DNA of 40,666 bases from Ramlibacter sp. (GCA_028292245.1 JAQGMS010000367.1:1-40666); one strand, 5' to 3'; shown: positions 1 to 8,790, counted from the stretch's first letter. A program made the numbers and translations. Notes: generated by a model not told the origin, from the sequence alone.

Positions 1-2
1 TC

Positions 3-272
3 GAGCGCGCCCGCGCTCGAATGATCGAGCGGCAAGGCAAGCCGAACGCGAGGCTCCTCGCACCCGAAGTCGACGCGCATTGCATGCTGGAAAACGCGGC
101 GGCGGCGCTCCTCGCCAAAGCCATCGCTAGGCTTGGATTGTCAGGTCGCGGTTATCACCGCGTGCTGAAAGTCGCCCGAACGATCGCCGACCTTGCTGAA
201 TCGAAAGCTGTCGGTGTCGCGCACGTCGCGGAAGCCATCCAGTACCGCGCCCTCGAGCGCGCGCTGCGATGA
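3..272 (+). CDS. comM: ComM/YifB-like Mg-chelatase family ATPase, C-terminal end (partial)
   Basis: The frame is open from base 3 and the gene clearly starts upstream of the window. The visible C-terminal part has the ComM tail pattern: RQGKPNARL, then LSGRGYHRVLKVARTIADL, then HVAEAIQYRALERAL before the TGA. In known ComM proteins this tail belongs to the C-terminal Mg-chelatase domain. ComM is a hexameric helicase that promotes branch migration during natural transformation. Its end looks normal here, so the gene is probably intact and marks the chromosomal flank of the island. comM is a known insertion target for islands in some bacteria, but I see no interruption in this part. Confidence 0.85.
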   Translation, partial: ERARARMIERQGKPNARLLAPEVDAHCMLENAAAALLAKAIARLGLSGRGYHRVLKVARTIADLAESKAVGVAHVAEAIQYRALERALR

Positions 273-387
273 TGAGGGCTACGGGCCCCCGGCCGGCGAT
301 CGGTTACTGGATGCAGCCGCTCTCAAGGTGAAAACCGACATGGCGGAGGAAATTGGGCGTGTCCGCGGCGCTAAGCTCAAGTCGTAA

Positions 388-414
388 GCGCGGCCGCTGC
401 GCCGGCGGCCGCGC
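388..414. terminator. GC-rich hairpin downstream of comM, possible weak terminator
   Basis: A perfect 9-bp stem (GCGCGGCCG / CGGCCGCGC) with a 9-nt loop lies about 115 bp after the comM stop. No U-tract follows, so an intrinsic terminator is possible but not demonstrated. Confidence 0.35.
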
Positions 415-425
415 ATGGCCGCGCC

Positions 426-500
426 TGATTTCAAACGGCAGTCCCGGAAGCGGCGCGCCAACAATTCTTTACTGAAAGTATTTTGATGGCTCGTATTCTC
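426..500 (+). repeat. Diverged direct repeat, copy 1 (left of lipocalin gene)
   Basis: This stretch matches 1239-1313 over its whole length with scattered mismatches and small gaps. It begins TGATTTCAAACGGC and ends TTTTGATGGCTCGTATTC. The two copies have the same orientation and flank the lipocalin-like gene. It may be a duplicated intergenic segment or a dispersed repeat family. I found no third copy by reading. Confidence 0.7.
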
Positions 501-565
501 CGGGTATCGGAACTGGACGCGAATCCGGGGCGGAACCCGACCCAAAGCAGTAATCATGCAACGGG

Positions 566-1075
566 CTAAGGCACTGACTTTGCGCGTTCCCAAATCGCGA
601 CCGCCATGCCGCCTGCTGAGCCGGGAGTGGAATAGGTCAGTTGATCACCGACTATATCGAGGGATCGCCTTTGCTGTATACCGATCCAGTTTGGGAACGA
701 CGCATTCTCAATCGATAGCGTCAGCGTTCTGGAATCGGTAACCGAATATCGGCCCCAGTGGGTGTTGCAGCCTTCTGCGGTCGCTTTGTATTCCTCGGGC
801 GTGCCTTTTACGCGATTATTGGAGGCGAATTTGGCACGGCCGAGTGAGCAGAACTGTGTCGAGTAGCGGCCAGTTGCATCAAACATCATGATGCCCTCGC
901 CCTTGCCGTAGGGCACTTCCGTTGTGCCGTCTGGACGAACCGCAGAGATTTTGACGAGCAACCAAGTGCCTACAATGGGGGTTTCGGAAGAGCCTGGGTC
1001 CTTCTGCGCCCAACTCGGGGACGCTATGCACAGACACGCGACCGCAATTCCTGCTGCGATAGATGTGTGTCTCAT
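566..1075 (-). CDS. Secreted lipocalin-like domain protein
   Basis: The ATG at 1075 was chosen over the upstream in-frame start at 1147. It has a good ribosome site (GGGGGAG, about 5 nt upstream), and translation from it begins directly with a signal peptide: MRHTS, a hydrophobic stretch, then SPSWA|Q as a likely cleavage site. The mature part has PIVGTWLLV near its start, then FDATGRYSTQF and WGRYSV, the pattern of the small lipocalin-like domain (Pfam Lipocalin_5 type) found in exported bacterial proteins. Ligand and role are unknown. It probably acts in the periplasm. It stands alone on the minus strand between two direct repeats. The family call is good; the function is open. Confidence 0.75.
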   Translation of the reverse strand: MRHTSIAAGIAVACLCIASPSWAQKDPGSSETPIVGTWLLVKISAVRPDGTTEVPYGKGEGIMMFDATGRYSTQFCSLGRAKFASNNRVKGTPEEYKATAEGCNTHWGRYSVTDSRTLTLSIENASFPNWIGIQQRRSLDIVGDQLTYSTPGSAGGMAVAIWERAKSVP

Positions 1076-1723
1076 TGTCTCCCCCGCGGATGACCGTAGT
1101 CCGTGATGAGTGTAGCGCGTAGCGCACTGACCGTGCGTCAGTTCCAAGCATGTCTTCCGAACCTCCGCTTTTAGCCGATTTGAACCGCTCGCCGAGGGTA
1201 TGCACAGGCGCTACGCCGATAGCATTTCGTAGCCGCGCTGATTTTCAAACGGCTGCCCGGAGAGCGACCAGGCCGCAATTCCTCATTGAACGCTTTTTGA
1301 TGGCTCGTATTCCGCCGCCGGTTCAGCTGATCCGCCTCGCCGCTGTACGGCGCAGGAGCGAGGGAGCTGCGTCCGCTGTATCGCCTCGCCGACAGTGCGG
1401 CGCGGGCACCGCTTCGGCACGCCCCAATTTACTGCGCGTTCACCTACACACAAACTGACAGCCGAGCGATGAGCCTGGAGGTTCTCGGATTCCTGGTGCT
1501 CGGCGCAAGGGTGGTGGCCGTTTTCGCGATTGTCATCGCGGGTCAGTATCGTTTTCCTCGCGAGGCGATTCCGGAGCGGCTGCTCTCAATCGGCCGCGGT
1601 TTGTTGACGTCACCGCTCGTCGCGTTGATCCCGGCTCGAACATGCTACTCGAGCCCGTCGAATTGCGGCCCTCTGAATCTGACCGGAATTACCCTACATG
1701 CTGCAACGTGACACGGAGATGGA
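1076..1723. other. 648 bp without a secure gene
   Basis: Contains repeat copy 2 (1239-1313). A short plus-strand frame at 1469-1711 has a hydrophobic start (LEVLGFLVLGARVVAVFAIVIAG) but no good ribosome site and no recognisable family. It could be a small membrane peptide or chance. Nothing else stands out. Confidence 0.4.
1239..1313 (+). repeat. Diverged direct repeat, copy 2 (right of lipocalin gene)
   Basis: Partner of 426-500, in the same orientation. It shares the TTCAAACGGC block near the start and TTTTTGATGGCTCGTATTC at the end, with about three quarters of positions matching by eye. Confidence 0.7.
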
Positions 1724-2305
1724 ATGTTTCTCATAGCATTTGCAGTATCGGGCGCGATTGCCATCCTGGCCGTGGCGCTCCTCGCGCGCTGGATAAAAAA
1801 TCCATGGATCAAAGGCCCTCTGATTCTTGTGACCGCCCCCGTCTTGCTTGTGTCACCAATGGCTGATGAGCTCATTGGGAAGTACACGTACGACCGGCTC
1901 TGCAAGCAAGCCGAGCAAGTTCAGCTTTTAGGAACCATTCCTGTGCGTGCTCCCTTCTATACAGAACAGGGCGCATGGCGTAGGTCCGTTTCCAGACCCC
2001 GTCTCGAGTCAACCGAGGTGCGGGAAATCGTGAATGCGTACGAAGATCTGATCACGGATAACGTAGTAGGCCCAATCTCCGTTCCTGCCGCAATGCCCGT
2101 CAGAAAATACGAGCATCGCATCATCAGCAGGCGGTCCGGCGCCCTGCTGGCTTACTTTGAGCAATATGCGACTCATGGGGGCTGGATCAGCCAAATGTTT
2201 GAGACTCCCACGTTTGTTCGTGCACAGTGCTTCCCCCCCGCATACGGCGAACAACTCGACCAAATAATCCTCCCGTTTCGGGGCCCTGAAGGAAACAAGC
2301 AATGA
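1724..2305 (+). CDS. Small inner-membrane protein of unknown function
   Basis: 193 residues from the ATG at 1724, which follows a CGGAGATGG ribosome site. Two hydrophobic segments lie at the N-terminus, roughly residues 2-22 and 29-46, separated by a short basic stretch (RWIKNPWIK). A polar domain of about 140 residues follows with no motif I recognise. The likely layout is two membrane helices and a soluble tail. It is followed directly by IS3 remnants, so its natural neighbours downstream may be lost. I do not recognise the family. Confidence 0.6.
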   Translation: MFLIAFAVSGAIAILAVALLARWIKNPWIKGPLILVTAPVLLVSPMADELIGKYTYDRLCKQAEQVQLLGTIPVRAPFYTEQGAWRRSVSRPRLESTEVREIVNAYEDLITDNVVGPISVPAAMPVRKYEHRIISRRSGALLAYFEQYATHGGWISQMFETPTFVRAQCFPPAYGEQLDQIILPFRGPEGNKQ

Positions 2306-2419
2306 ATATTGACATCCATGCGGCCTTTCTCAATGGGCTCCTCGCCGATGCGGCTCACGTGAATGGGCTCACGACGAGCGCCACCAAATTAGTGTTGGAA
2401 AACCTGTTGCGTGATCGGC

Positions 2420-2840
2420 TGACCTGACGTTCTCCCAAGAAACTTAGGCAGCTTGAAGCTGGAATAAGGTTGCCTCTGAACCCTGTTGCGGGGAAGGAGC
2501 GACGATGAAGAAGTCGAGGTTTACCGAAGAGCAAATCGCGTACGCATTGCGGCAAGGCAAAGCTGGGACGTCGGTCGCCGACGTGTGCCGAGGTCTGGGC
2601 ATTTCGGAGGCGACGTTTTACGTCTGGAAGGAGAAATACGCGAGTCTTAGCGTGAGTGAGCTGCGTAAGCGCAGGCAGCTCGAGACCGAGAACGCGCGAT
2701 TAAGCGGGCTGGTTGCGGATCTCATGTTGGATAAGCACATCCTGCAGGAGGTGATTGCAAAAAAGCTCTAACGCCAACGCGACCAGACGGAGACAGCTAC
2801 GTGTACGAGGCTTGCTGGCAGAACACGGCGGGCTATCTGC
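2420..2840 (+). mobile_element. IS3-family insertion sequence remnant
   Basis: A left end resembling IS3-family termini begins TGACCTGACGTTCTCCC at 2420 and precedes orfA. orfA is complete, but the orfB reading frame survives only as a short stretch after 2771 (ATRRRQLRVRGLLAEHG in a shifted frame). The rest of orfB, including the DDE catalytic core, is missing. The element cannot move by itself. Confidence 0.7.
2505..2771 (+). CDS. IS3-family transposase OrfA
   Basis: 88 residues from an ATG with an AAGGAG ribosome site. It begins MKKSRFTEEQI, then has the helix-turn-helix of IS3 OrfA proteins (VADVCRGLGISEATFYVWK) and a leucine-zipper-like tail (SELRKRRQLETENARLSGLV). In intact elements OrfA binds the terminal repeats and is joined to OrfB by -1 frameshifting at an A-rich site. 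Such a site exists here (GCAAAAAAGC near the stop), but OrfB is lost. The gene is therefore a leftover DNA-binding piece. Confidence 0.85.
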   Translation: MKKSRFTEEQIAYALRQGKAGTSVADVCRGLGISEATFYVWKEKYASLSVSELRKRRQLETENARLSGLVADLMLDKHILQEVIAKKL

Positions 2841-3292
2841 TTTGGAACTGCACGATTTGGAGAAGCGACTTCCTGACTGCATTCAGAGGCGGATCCGCGC
2901 CATCGAGCGGCAACGATCCGCAGCAGCGCGTCAGCGCGTTCATCGAGGCCGAGATTGAGGCGATGGCGGCCAAGGATACGACTCCGGTTGTCCAGGAGAT
3001 CAAAGCAGCGGCAGTCGCACCTCGTTTGGAGAATAGTGTGCTTCGCCGTTTATTCGTAAAGTACAGGACCAACACCGCCGCCGGCGCGACAGCCTATGGT
3101 TATGACGCGATCTGGCGCACTGGGGCCACATCGCTGAAATGGAGCTGCACCGTCACGCGCCGAGGGGTTCCGGTGTTGGTCGAACGCGGGACATGCGCGC
3201 GGAACCCGGGTCAGGAGGAGCGCGATCTGCATAGGTTCATAGGGGCAGCGATTGAAGGAGAGGCCCTTTTGATTTCTCCTCGTGCGCTATGA
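2801..3292 (+). pseudogene. Unidentified, probably degraded coding remnant
   Basis: The segment after the IS3 remnant is open in one frame for 163 residues, but the first 30 or so residues are an off-frame reading of IS sequence. The later part (AFIEAEIEAMAAKDTTPVV and onward) looks protein-like but matches no family I know. A second frame over 2820-2900 gives LSALELHDLEKRLPDCIQRR, which faintly resembles the N-terminal helix of H-NS-type proteins. A frameshifted, IS-truncated gene is the simplest reading. Function is not assignable. Confidence 0.3.
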
Positions 3293-3345
3293 GGTAAGCC
3301 TACGGAGCTCATCGACTCAAAATGCAAACAGGAAGGATCGCTTGA

Positions 3346-4065
3346 GTGTGCGGTAGATACGCCCTGTATGGTCCGAAGAAGCGTTCCCGGGAGCAGATGG
3401 AATACTTCGAGTCGATTGGCCATTTCCCGCCTCGCTGGAACGTCGCGCCGACGGATACGATGCCCATATGCCGGCTCGTCGACGGGAAGCCGGAGCTCGT
3501 CGCGGCGAAGTGGGGCCTGATTCCCGCTCGAGCCACTGATCCGCGCATCGGCGGCAAGAAGATCAACGCGCCCTGCCAGAACATCCTCAAGTGGGCTGGG
3601 TACCGAGAGCCCTATCGCGCGATGCGTCGTTGCCTGGTGCCCGCAACGGGCTTCTACGAGTGGACCGGGGAGAAAGGGAAGAAGCAGGCGTATCACCTGA
3701 TCCATGCCGAGCACGAGCTTTTGGCTTTCGCAGGGCTGTGGGGCGCGTGGACCGATCCCGAAGGCAAAGAGATTCTGAGCTACACAATCCTCACGACGGA
3801 ACCGAACGACCTCGTGCGTCCCTTCAAGGATCGCATGCCGGCGGTCCTAAACGCTGCTGACTATCACACCTGGCTGACCGCCGAAGACGCGACAGCGCTG
3901 CTCAGGCCTGCTCACAACGAGGTTCTGTACGCGTATGCGGTCGGGCCGCAGGTCGGCGCCGTTACGAAAATGGATTCGGACCTTGGCAGGGTCCCGAACG
4001 ACGATTCCTCGCTGATTGAGCCGCTTGAGCATGCGGACCGCGATTATTTGGAGCGACTCGCTTAG
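3346..4065 (+). CDS. SRAP-domain protein (YedK/HMCES family)
   Basis: 239 residues from a GTG start preceded by AGGAAGG. The start is fixed by the catalytic cysteine, which must be residue 2 after Met removal (MCGRYAL). SRAP proteins cross-link to abasic sites in single-stranded DNA through Cys2 and so shield them. Family motifs seen: NVAPT, WGLIP, NAR-type segment replaced by NAP, and GFYEW with the catalytic Glu. The usual H-x-RMP motif reads K-D-RMP (PFKDRMPAVL), so the histidine expected there is not visible. Length is normal. It ends flush against a convergent gene. The family is certain; full activity is less so. Confidence 0.9.
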   Translation: MCGRYALYGPKKRSREQMEYFESIGHFPPRWNVAPTDTMPICRLVDGKPELVAAKWGLIPARATDPRIGGKKINAPCQNILKWAGYREPYRAMRRCLVPATGFYEWTGEKGKKQAYHLIHAEHELLAFAGLWGAWTDPEGKEILSYTILTTEPNDLVRPFKDRMPAVLNAADYHTWLTAEDATALLRPAHNEVLYAYAVGPQVGAVTKMDSDLGRVPNDDSSLIEPLEHADRDYLERLA

Positions 4066-4422
4066 TCAGGTTCGCCGGGCTTGGCCCCGTCGGACGCCGC
4101 TCCTGAACCCCACGTACTCCTCTGTGGGCTTCTCGATTCCTTGGACCTGACAGCGGGCAAAGGACACCGGATCGCGGAACGTTACCGAGCAGCTACAACA
4201 CTGATAGAACTCGGTTGTGTACCAGTGGCCGTTAGGCTTCCGGACCCGGCCCTCGGTATATTTGGTTGCTCCGCACACGAGGCAGTTGAAGAGCGCCCAG
4301 TAGCCGTTTTTCCAGTCCTCTGATATGACTGGATAGGCACACAGGCCATGACTCGCTGACGCCACAAAAGCCGACGGGCGCAAACCTCTCGGCAGCCCTC
4401 GTTCATGATACGAGCGAGTCAC
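4066..4422 (-). CDS. Small protein with paired CxxC motifs (possible zinc ribbon)
   Basis: 118 residues from a GTG at 4422 with GGGAGG just upstream. Two cysteine pairs, CLVCG and CCSCS, are separated by about 25 residues containing VRKPNGHWYTTEFYQ, as in a small zinc ribbon. The first 35 residues look poorly conserved, so the true start may be further in. It converges on the SRAP gene with no gap. Function unknown; metal binding is inferred only from the cysteine spacing. Confidence 0.5.
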   Translation of the reverse strand: MTRSYHERGLPRGLRPSAFVASASHGLCAYPVISEDWKNGYWALFNCLVCGATKYTEGRVRKPNGHWYTTEFYQCCSCSVTFRDPVSFARCQVQGIEKPTEEYVGFRSGVRRGQARRT

Positions 4423-4719
4423 AAACCTCCCGCTGACAGCCCAGTCATTTTACGAATCCGCTGGTCAGCCAATACCTGCGGGAGTGGGCCGCGCGTTAGC
4501 GCAGGGCTGCCGCCAGGCAAGACCACTCCGACGACGCAGCGTTCGGGAAGATCCTCGGGGCGCTATCGACCGCTCAACTCTGCGGCGTCCTGACGCTGGA
4601 CGATGGTGAACGACTCGACGCTCCGCTGAATCCGGGATGAAGGCGACGGTGACGCGCCCGCCGAATGCTGCGCGAAAAGCTGAGATCCTCGCGGGGGAGC
4701 GCGCGGCGTGAGGACCAGC

Positions 4720-5349
4720 CTACGCCCGTGCGACCGGCTCCCGCTTCGCCTTCCGCTCTGCCAGCATCCCCGGCAGCGCAAAGACATACATCAGGAAGAG
4801 TTCAGTGAATGAGATGATCTGAGCTGCCTCTTCTTCTGTGAAATCGTCACCGTGCACCGCGTCATTGCCATCGAGGCGGATTGCGTGAGCCCAGTTCTCT
4901 AATCGGGGGTCAGCTTGTGGGCCGCCGACAAGGCGTCAATTTGCGTAACAAGGGAGCCCTTGAGGCTCGCATCTATTTCGTAGATTGCTGCCTCGATAGC
5001 CTTTCGGCACATCGCACCCGCCGCATCGAAGCTTTTGCGTTGCGCACCATCAAGCGCTTGCAAGAAGTACCGAGACGCGCGGGCGGGAGTATGTTGGGGG
5101 GGCGGCGAGCTTCGGCGCGGCAGGATAAACACGACGGATCTCCGACGAAAGTCCAGCTACGGCGAGGTCCCCCTTTATCGCATGGGGATCAGCAGACATC
5201 GCAATCTCAGCCGCGACGCCTCTGGCGCAAGCATTACAGGCAAAGAACGCCGTCCATACGTGCTCACCTGGTCTCTGAACCGCAGCGACGCTGTAGAACT
5301 GCACACGTTCACGAGAACAATGGGGGCAAGTAAGGGATAGCAGCGCCAT
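4720..5349 (-). pseudogene. DUF4145-like protein, broken by two frameshifts
   Basis: Joining three frames gives one protein of about 209 residues, the usual length for DUF4145. The N-terminus from the ATG at 5349 reads MALLSLTCPHCSRERV and later CNACARGVA, a zinc-ribbon start. The frame then changes near the seven-G run at 5096-5102 and continues ARASRYFLQALDGAQRKSF and AAGAMCRKAIEAAIYEID, the conserved DUF4145 helix. It changes again near the five-G run at 4905-4909 and ends LENWAHAIRLDGNDAVHGD, with the stop at 4720-4722. Both breaks lie at G-tracts, so slippage mutations or sequencing errors are both possible. DUF4145 occurs alone or fused to restriction enzymes; its role is unclear. Confidence 0.7.
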
Positions 5350-5638
5350 GGAGCCTCTCGTTCTTCACGGTAGTCGGATCGACGAGAGTTTACGCGCGCC
5401 CAACGGCCAGCGCATTCAAGCGCTTTTCGACGCCTACCGCTTTCTTTCGGCTCACGATCGCGAAGACTTCGTGATCGCCATGATCGGCAGACTGCTCATC
5501 GAGCGGGCGCGAAGGGTGCATGAAGCGCATTCCGACCTCATGTCCCCACACCCTCAACGCCGACGGCACCCGCCGCCGTCTGCACAAGAGCGACAACGCT
5601 CTGATCCTCTTGGCGCGATCGCAACCAGCCGCCGTTGA
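5348..5638 (+). CDS. Possible small protein divergent from the DUF4145 gene
   Basis: The first 60 residues (from MEPLVLHGSRIDESL to LLIERARRVHEAH) look like a folded alpha-helical protein. The tail after that is Arg/Pro/Ser-rich and looks frameshifted. The start overlaps the divergent DUF4145 start by 2 bp, which leaves no room for separate promoters, and there is no strong ribosome site. This is a weak call. Confidence 0.3.
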   Translation: MEPLVLHGSRIDESLRAPNGQRIQALFDAYRFLSAHDREDFVIAMIGRLLIERARRVHEAHSDLMSPHPQRRRHPPPSAQERQRSDPLGAIATSRR

Positions 5639-5764
5639 GCGCGACAGCGGTTGCGGCGAGCATCGCGTGGACGTTGCTCGTTGTAATCGACGCGCCATCC
5701 GCAACCAGGCCGGCGATTCGGTCAGTACGATATCGCCAGGTTTGGTGATTGCGCGAAGGTGTTA

Positions 5765-5895
5765 GCGCCGGAGTAATACTGACCCACTTCGTCGGAGTAA
5801 AAATGTCCCACCGGCGCGAAGATGGCGGCCTTTTGGCTGCCGGAGTTGACTCAGGAGCAAGCAGTGGAGATCGCCGATCGCAGCGAAGAGATCTG
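5765..5895 (+). mobile_element. Possible IS21-type left-end fragment
   Basis: The text around 5778-5815 (ACTGACCCACTTCGTC then GGAGTAAAAATGTCCCACC) resembles the leader of IS21-type elements. A short frame beginning MAAFWLPELTQEQAVEIADR ends at a stop at 5896, as in a truncated transposase start. This rests on remembered pattern only. The rest of 5639-5957 holds nothing I can support. Confidence 0.3.
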
Positions 5896-5957
5896 AGGCA
5901 GCGGTACGCCGACGCTGCGTTAGTAGTGCAAACGCACGCGCGCCCCAACCGCACCGG

Positions 5958-6824
5958 TCATTTTCCGACGTAAACCGCCACGATCACGGCGCGGTCGTGC
6001 CCGAGCTCCCTGCTGATCGTCAGCCGCGCCTCGTGGTCAATCGTTTTTTTCGCCGGAGGCAGCTCCTTGAAACGCGGGCCGCCGGCGGCCGGCGCGGCCC
6101 ATCCGGTCAACTCCCGGTAGCGCGTCTGCGCGTACTGGTGGCGGTGGCCGTGCACGCGGTGAACGCCCGCCTGGGCACACTGATACTCGAAGCGCCGGAG
6201 CTGCTCCACGTAGCTCTTGTCGGCCGGAATGAGGCTGCCTCTGCCGGCGAAGTGCTTGGCCTCGTCGAGTACCCGGCGCTGCTCCTCGTTGCGGATGGGT
6301 ATCTCCCGCGCACGGCCACCCTTGGTCCAGGTGTCCTTCAGGACAAGCGTGTCGCCGCGGTCCGCCCATTCGGGCCGGATCTTGATCGATTCACCGCGGC
6401 GCAATCCGAATGCCGCCTGCAGCCGCAGTGAAATCCGCGTGTACGCGTCGGTGATCTTGGACAGGTCGCCGGCTGTCAGCTCGCGGGCCTTGCTGACGTT
6501 GGTCACGTACTGCCGCGTGCCGATGCCGTAATGCTCATTGTCCCTTGCGGCGACCTTCTGCTTGTCGATCTTCTCTGCCCACCATCGAAGGTCTGCCAGC
6601 CGATTCTTGATCGTGCCGACGCTCAGACCCTCCGCCTTCCAGCGCTCGACCAATCGGTCGACATGTTTTGCTTTGAGGCTCTCCTCTCCCATATGCCGAT
6701 AGCCGAGCTCTTGCAGCTGGTTCGCGATCTGGTCGAGGACGCGCTTACGGTCGCGCTGAGTGGCATAGCTGCCGTCGCGATTCCGATGGCAAAGTTGCTT
6801 CAGTGCATAGTTCAGATCTCGCAT
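5958..6824 (-). CDS. Tyrosine site-specific integrase
   Basis: 288 residues from an ATG with AAGGA about 9 nt upstream. The N-terminal SAM-like domain spans roughly residues 1-90 and the catalytic domain 115-288. The full active-site set is visible: Arg in GLRRGES (142/143), H225 and R228 in HGHRHQYA, H276 in ELGHDR and nucleophile Y285 in VAVYVGK at the very end. It resembles the integrases (Pfam Integrase_1 type) carried by integrative elements and plasmids. No excisionase or conjugation gene is visible nearby, and I could not identify its attachment site. It may have brought in all or part of this island, now lacking its partner genes. Confidence 0.85.
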   Translation of the reverse strand: MRDLNYALKQLCHRNRDGSYATQRDRKRVLDQIANQLQELGYRHMGEESLKAKHVDRLVERWKAEGLSVGTIKNRLADLRWWAEKIDKQKVAARDNEHYGIGTRQYVTNVSKARELTAGDLSKITDAYTRISLRLQAAFGLRRGESIKIRPEWADRGDTLVLKDTWTKGGRAREIPIRNEEQRRVLDEAKHFAGRGSLIPADKSYVEQLRRFEYQCAQAGVHRVHGHRHQYAQTRYRELTGWAAPAAGGPRFKELPPAKKTIDHEARLTISRELGHDRAVIVAVYVGK

Positions 6825-7712
6825 CCGTTTTTCCTTACAGGCTCAAATCCTTTCTCCTTTATGTTGCCCCTTTGTCCTGCCCTTTACATTTGCTGCTGGT
6901 GTGTGAAGCTGTCGGGTTAGTGTTTCTGTCCGTCCCGAACGCTATGCGTATCGGGATCTACGAGGGACTCGGGACACCACTCCCGCTTTGTGCCGTTTGC
7001 TTTGCTGCTTGCCACCGCGGCACGCGGCATTGGCGTCGATGGCGCTTCCTGTGGGAAGCCGATTCATCGAGATGAGCCATTGACCCAGGGCTCGGGGGAG
7101 CGCCTTTTCGGCGCGGATTTGACGTGCGCCCGCTGGGAAGAGGCGCGAGGACAAGACCGTATTGCGCGGTCCAGATTGACGATGGGTCAGGGAGCCCATC
7201 ACTTGGGGGTATCACTTGCGCCAGCCGCCGATAACTCCTCGTTGGCTGGGGCATCGAGCGCATCGTCACTACCGGCTGGCGCCGGGGTAGTGACGATGCG
7301 ATTGGCGCAGGATTTCTGCCGCTGCTATGCCGGCACGGCTGCCGCAGTGAACGTAATGTCTCGTCCCGCTATGATCGTCCGGCATGAGCTCGCCGCGTGT
7401 ATGTCACACCTAGGCGCTCTGGCGCAGACCGCCTCTATCTGAAACAGATGTTGCCGTTGGGGCAGTGGAGTAGGGGGTTTTTCGCACGCTAGCGCAGGCG
7501 AAGTCCTAACGCGACGACGCCGCCTTCGACGGGATTTGCGGCAGAACGGCGGCCAGCGCTCGTTGGCCGGCTGCTGTCGAACGCGGGACGTCCGGACGTT
7601 CACTGCAGGCTTACGTGTATCTCCAAGCCTTGCGGCTGCCGGTTTTCAGGAGATCTGGCCGGCGAGTGCGCTCGCTGTGGGCGAGCATCGGGCGATGCGT
7701 AACGAGCATCAG
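6825..7712. other. 888 bp without a secure gene
   Basis: Several overlapping open frames exist on both strands, but none has a convincing start, composition or recognisable motif. No tRNA, hairpin terminator or IS end was recognised. It may be the decayed upstream part of the integrase element. Confidence 0.5.
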
Positions 7713-7965
7713 GCGGGCTGACACAGCCAGCGCAAATCAGTGTCCAGCGTGCGGCGAATCGCGCACAGTCTCGAAAAGAGTAATTGCCACGAACTGCGTG
7801 GATCGCAAGACTAAGCGCTGTGACACGTGCGCTATTGTCGAGTTCCGCAAACGGCAGGAAGCATGCGCCAGTGCTTTCTGGCGGCCATCGTACTGTCGAG
7901 TTCGAATGACGTGGAAGGGCACATTAGCAGTGCTAACGATCTCGCTTCGTTAGGGCCTAGCCAGA
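7713..7965 (+). repeat. Long diverged direct repeat, copy A
   Basis: About 250 bp matching 29505-29754 in the same orientation, from GCGGGCTGACA to TAGCCAGA, with roughly three quarters of positions identical by eye. Best-conserved blocks include CATGCGCCAGTGCTTTC and CACATTAGCAGTGCTAACGA. Within it lies a perfect palindrome TTAGCA-G-TGCTAA (7924-7936), overlapped by a second hairpin CTAACGA-N7-TCGTTAG. The two copies enclose the AbiE, pAgo and Wadjet regions. Confidence 0.8.
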
Positions 7966-8141
7966 ACGCTTACCCACCGCCGCGCTGTGCGTGCGAAGTG
8001 GGCGCCGCATGCGCGCGACCGTGGATAAGCCTTCCCGTCGGTTCTCCGGGTTAGTTTGCGGGCGAATCCGATCCCTAACGACCGCCTCATTGTGTTCTCG
8101 AGTCTGGTTCGTCACGGTCGATGTCGGCTCCGATGTCGGAG

Positions 8142-8790
8142 CTATGTCGTCGCAGCTTCGTTCACTTGGGACTCGACGTGGGCACATGCCTGCATCAGTT
8201 TATCGAAGGGCAAGCCTTCGCCGATCATGACCGCGTCCGCGAGCATGTTCGCGTAGTCCGCAGTGAGCGCTTCGAGCGCCTCGCCCTCGGGTACGAGTTT
8301 CAGGTGCCCGTTCACAGCAGGCGTGTAGTCGATCACGTCGCCGCCAATATCCTTCTCGATGAAGAAGAAAGACTTGTGCTGAATAACAGCGCTGGCCACG
8401 GCGCGGTCCGTAATAGCGTCGTTGAAATACTTGCTGCGTCCGAGCGCGGCCAGGTCGTGCCAATGGCGCGCATAACGTTCGCTGCGTATTCGGCCCTGAG
8501 CGCAGTAAACGTGGGCCGCCGTTGCTTTTTCCCAGAACGTCCGCGCCACACTCATGACCAGCGGCGAGGCGGTAGGGAAGGAGACGTTTGAACATGCCCA
8601 TCCATGTCGCAGGTGACGGGCATCACTTGATGGGGTTCGCCGGTGGCGCGTCCGCCGAACTCGAGGGTTACCACTGTGAGGGACATAGCCGGTGCCGTGT
8701 TTGACCACGGGGTAGTGCAGCAGCAGCTTGTCTTTCTCCTCGCCGCCGATTTCAAGTTTGACGTCAACCTGGTCGCGCGCAGATGCGCTC
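8142..8790 (-). pseudogene. AbiEii-like nucleotidyltransferase toxin, C-terminal fragment (second copy)
   Basis: The frame reads in from about 8790 as VDVKLEIGG and LLLHYPVVKHGTGYV. It then shifts by single bases so that TLEFGGRATGEP appears in another frame, and returns with VARTFWEKATAAHVYC, RYARHWHDL and HKSFFF down to the stop near 8142. These match the neighbouring AbiEii copy (AERTFWEKATAIHVFC, RFARHWHDV, HKSVFF). The N-terminal nucleotidyltransferase half, including the GS and DxD motifs, is absent. It cannot act as a toxin. It is either an old duplication of the adjacent gene or a second AbiE locus in decay. Confidence 0.75.

Noticed and set aside
193-387. Short open frame ending AEEIGRVRGAKLKS before the 388-414 hairpin
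   Set aside because: It begins inside comM in another frame and has no own start or known family. The tail could be a gene relic but cannot be supported.
6942-7442. Overlapping open frames on both strands after the integrase
   Set aside because: No ribosome sites, motifs or coding-like composition; they overlap each other.
7924-7949. Integron attC site in the long repeat
   Set aside because: The CTAAC...GTTAG ends look similar, but the site is only about 20 bp with a 7-nt loop, lacks the inner L boxes, and no integron integrase is seen.
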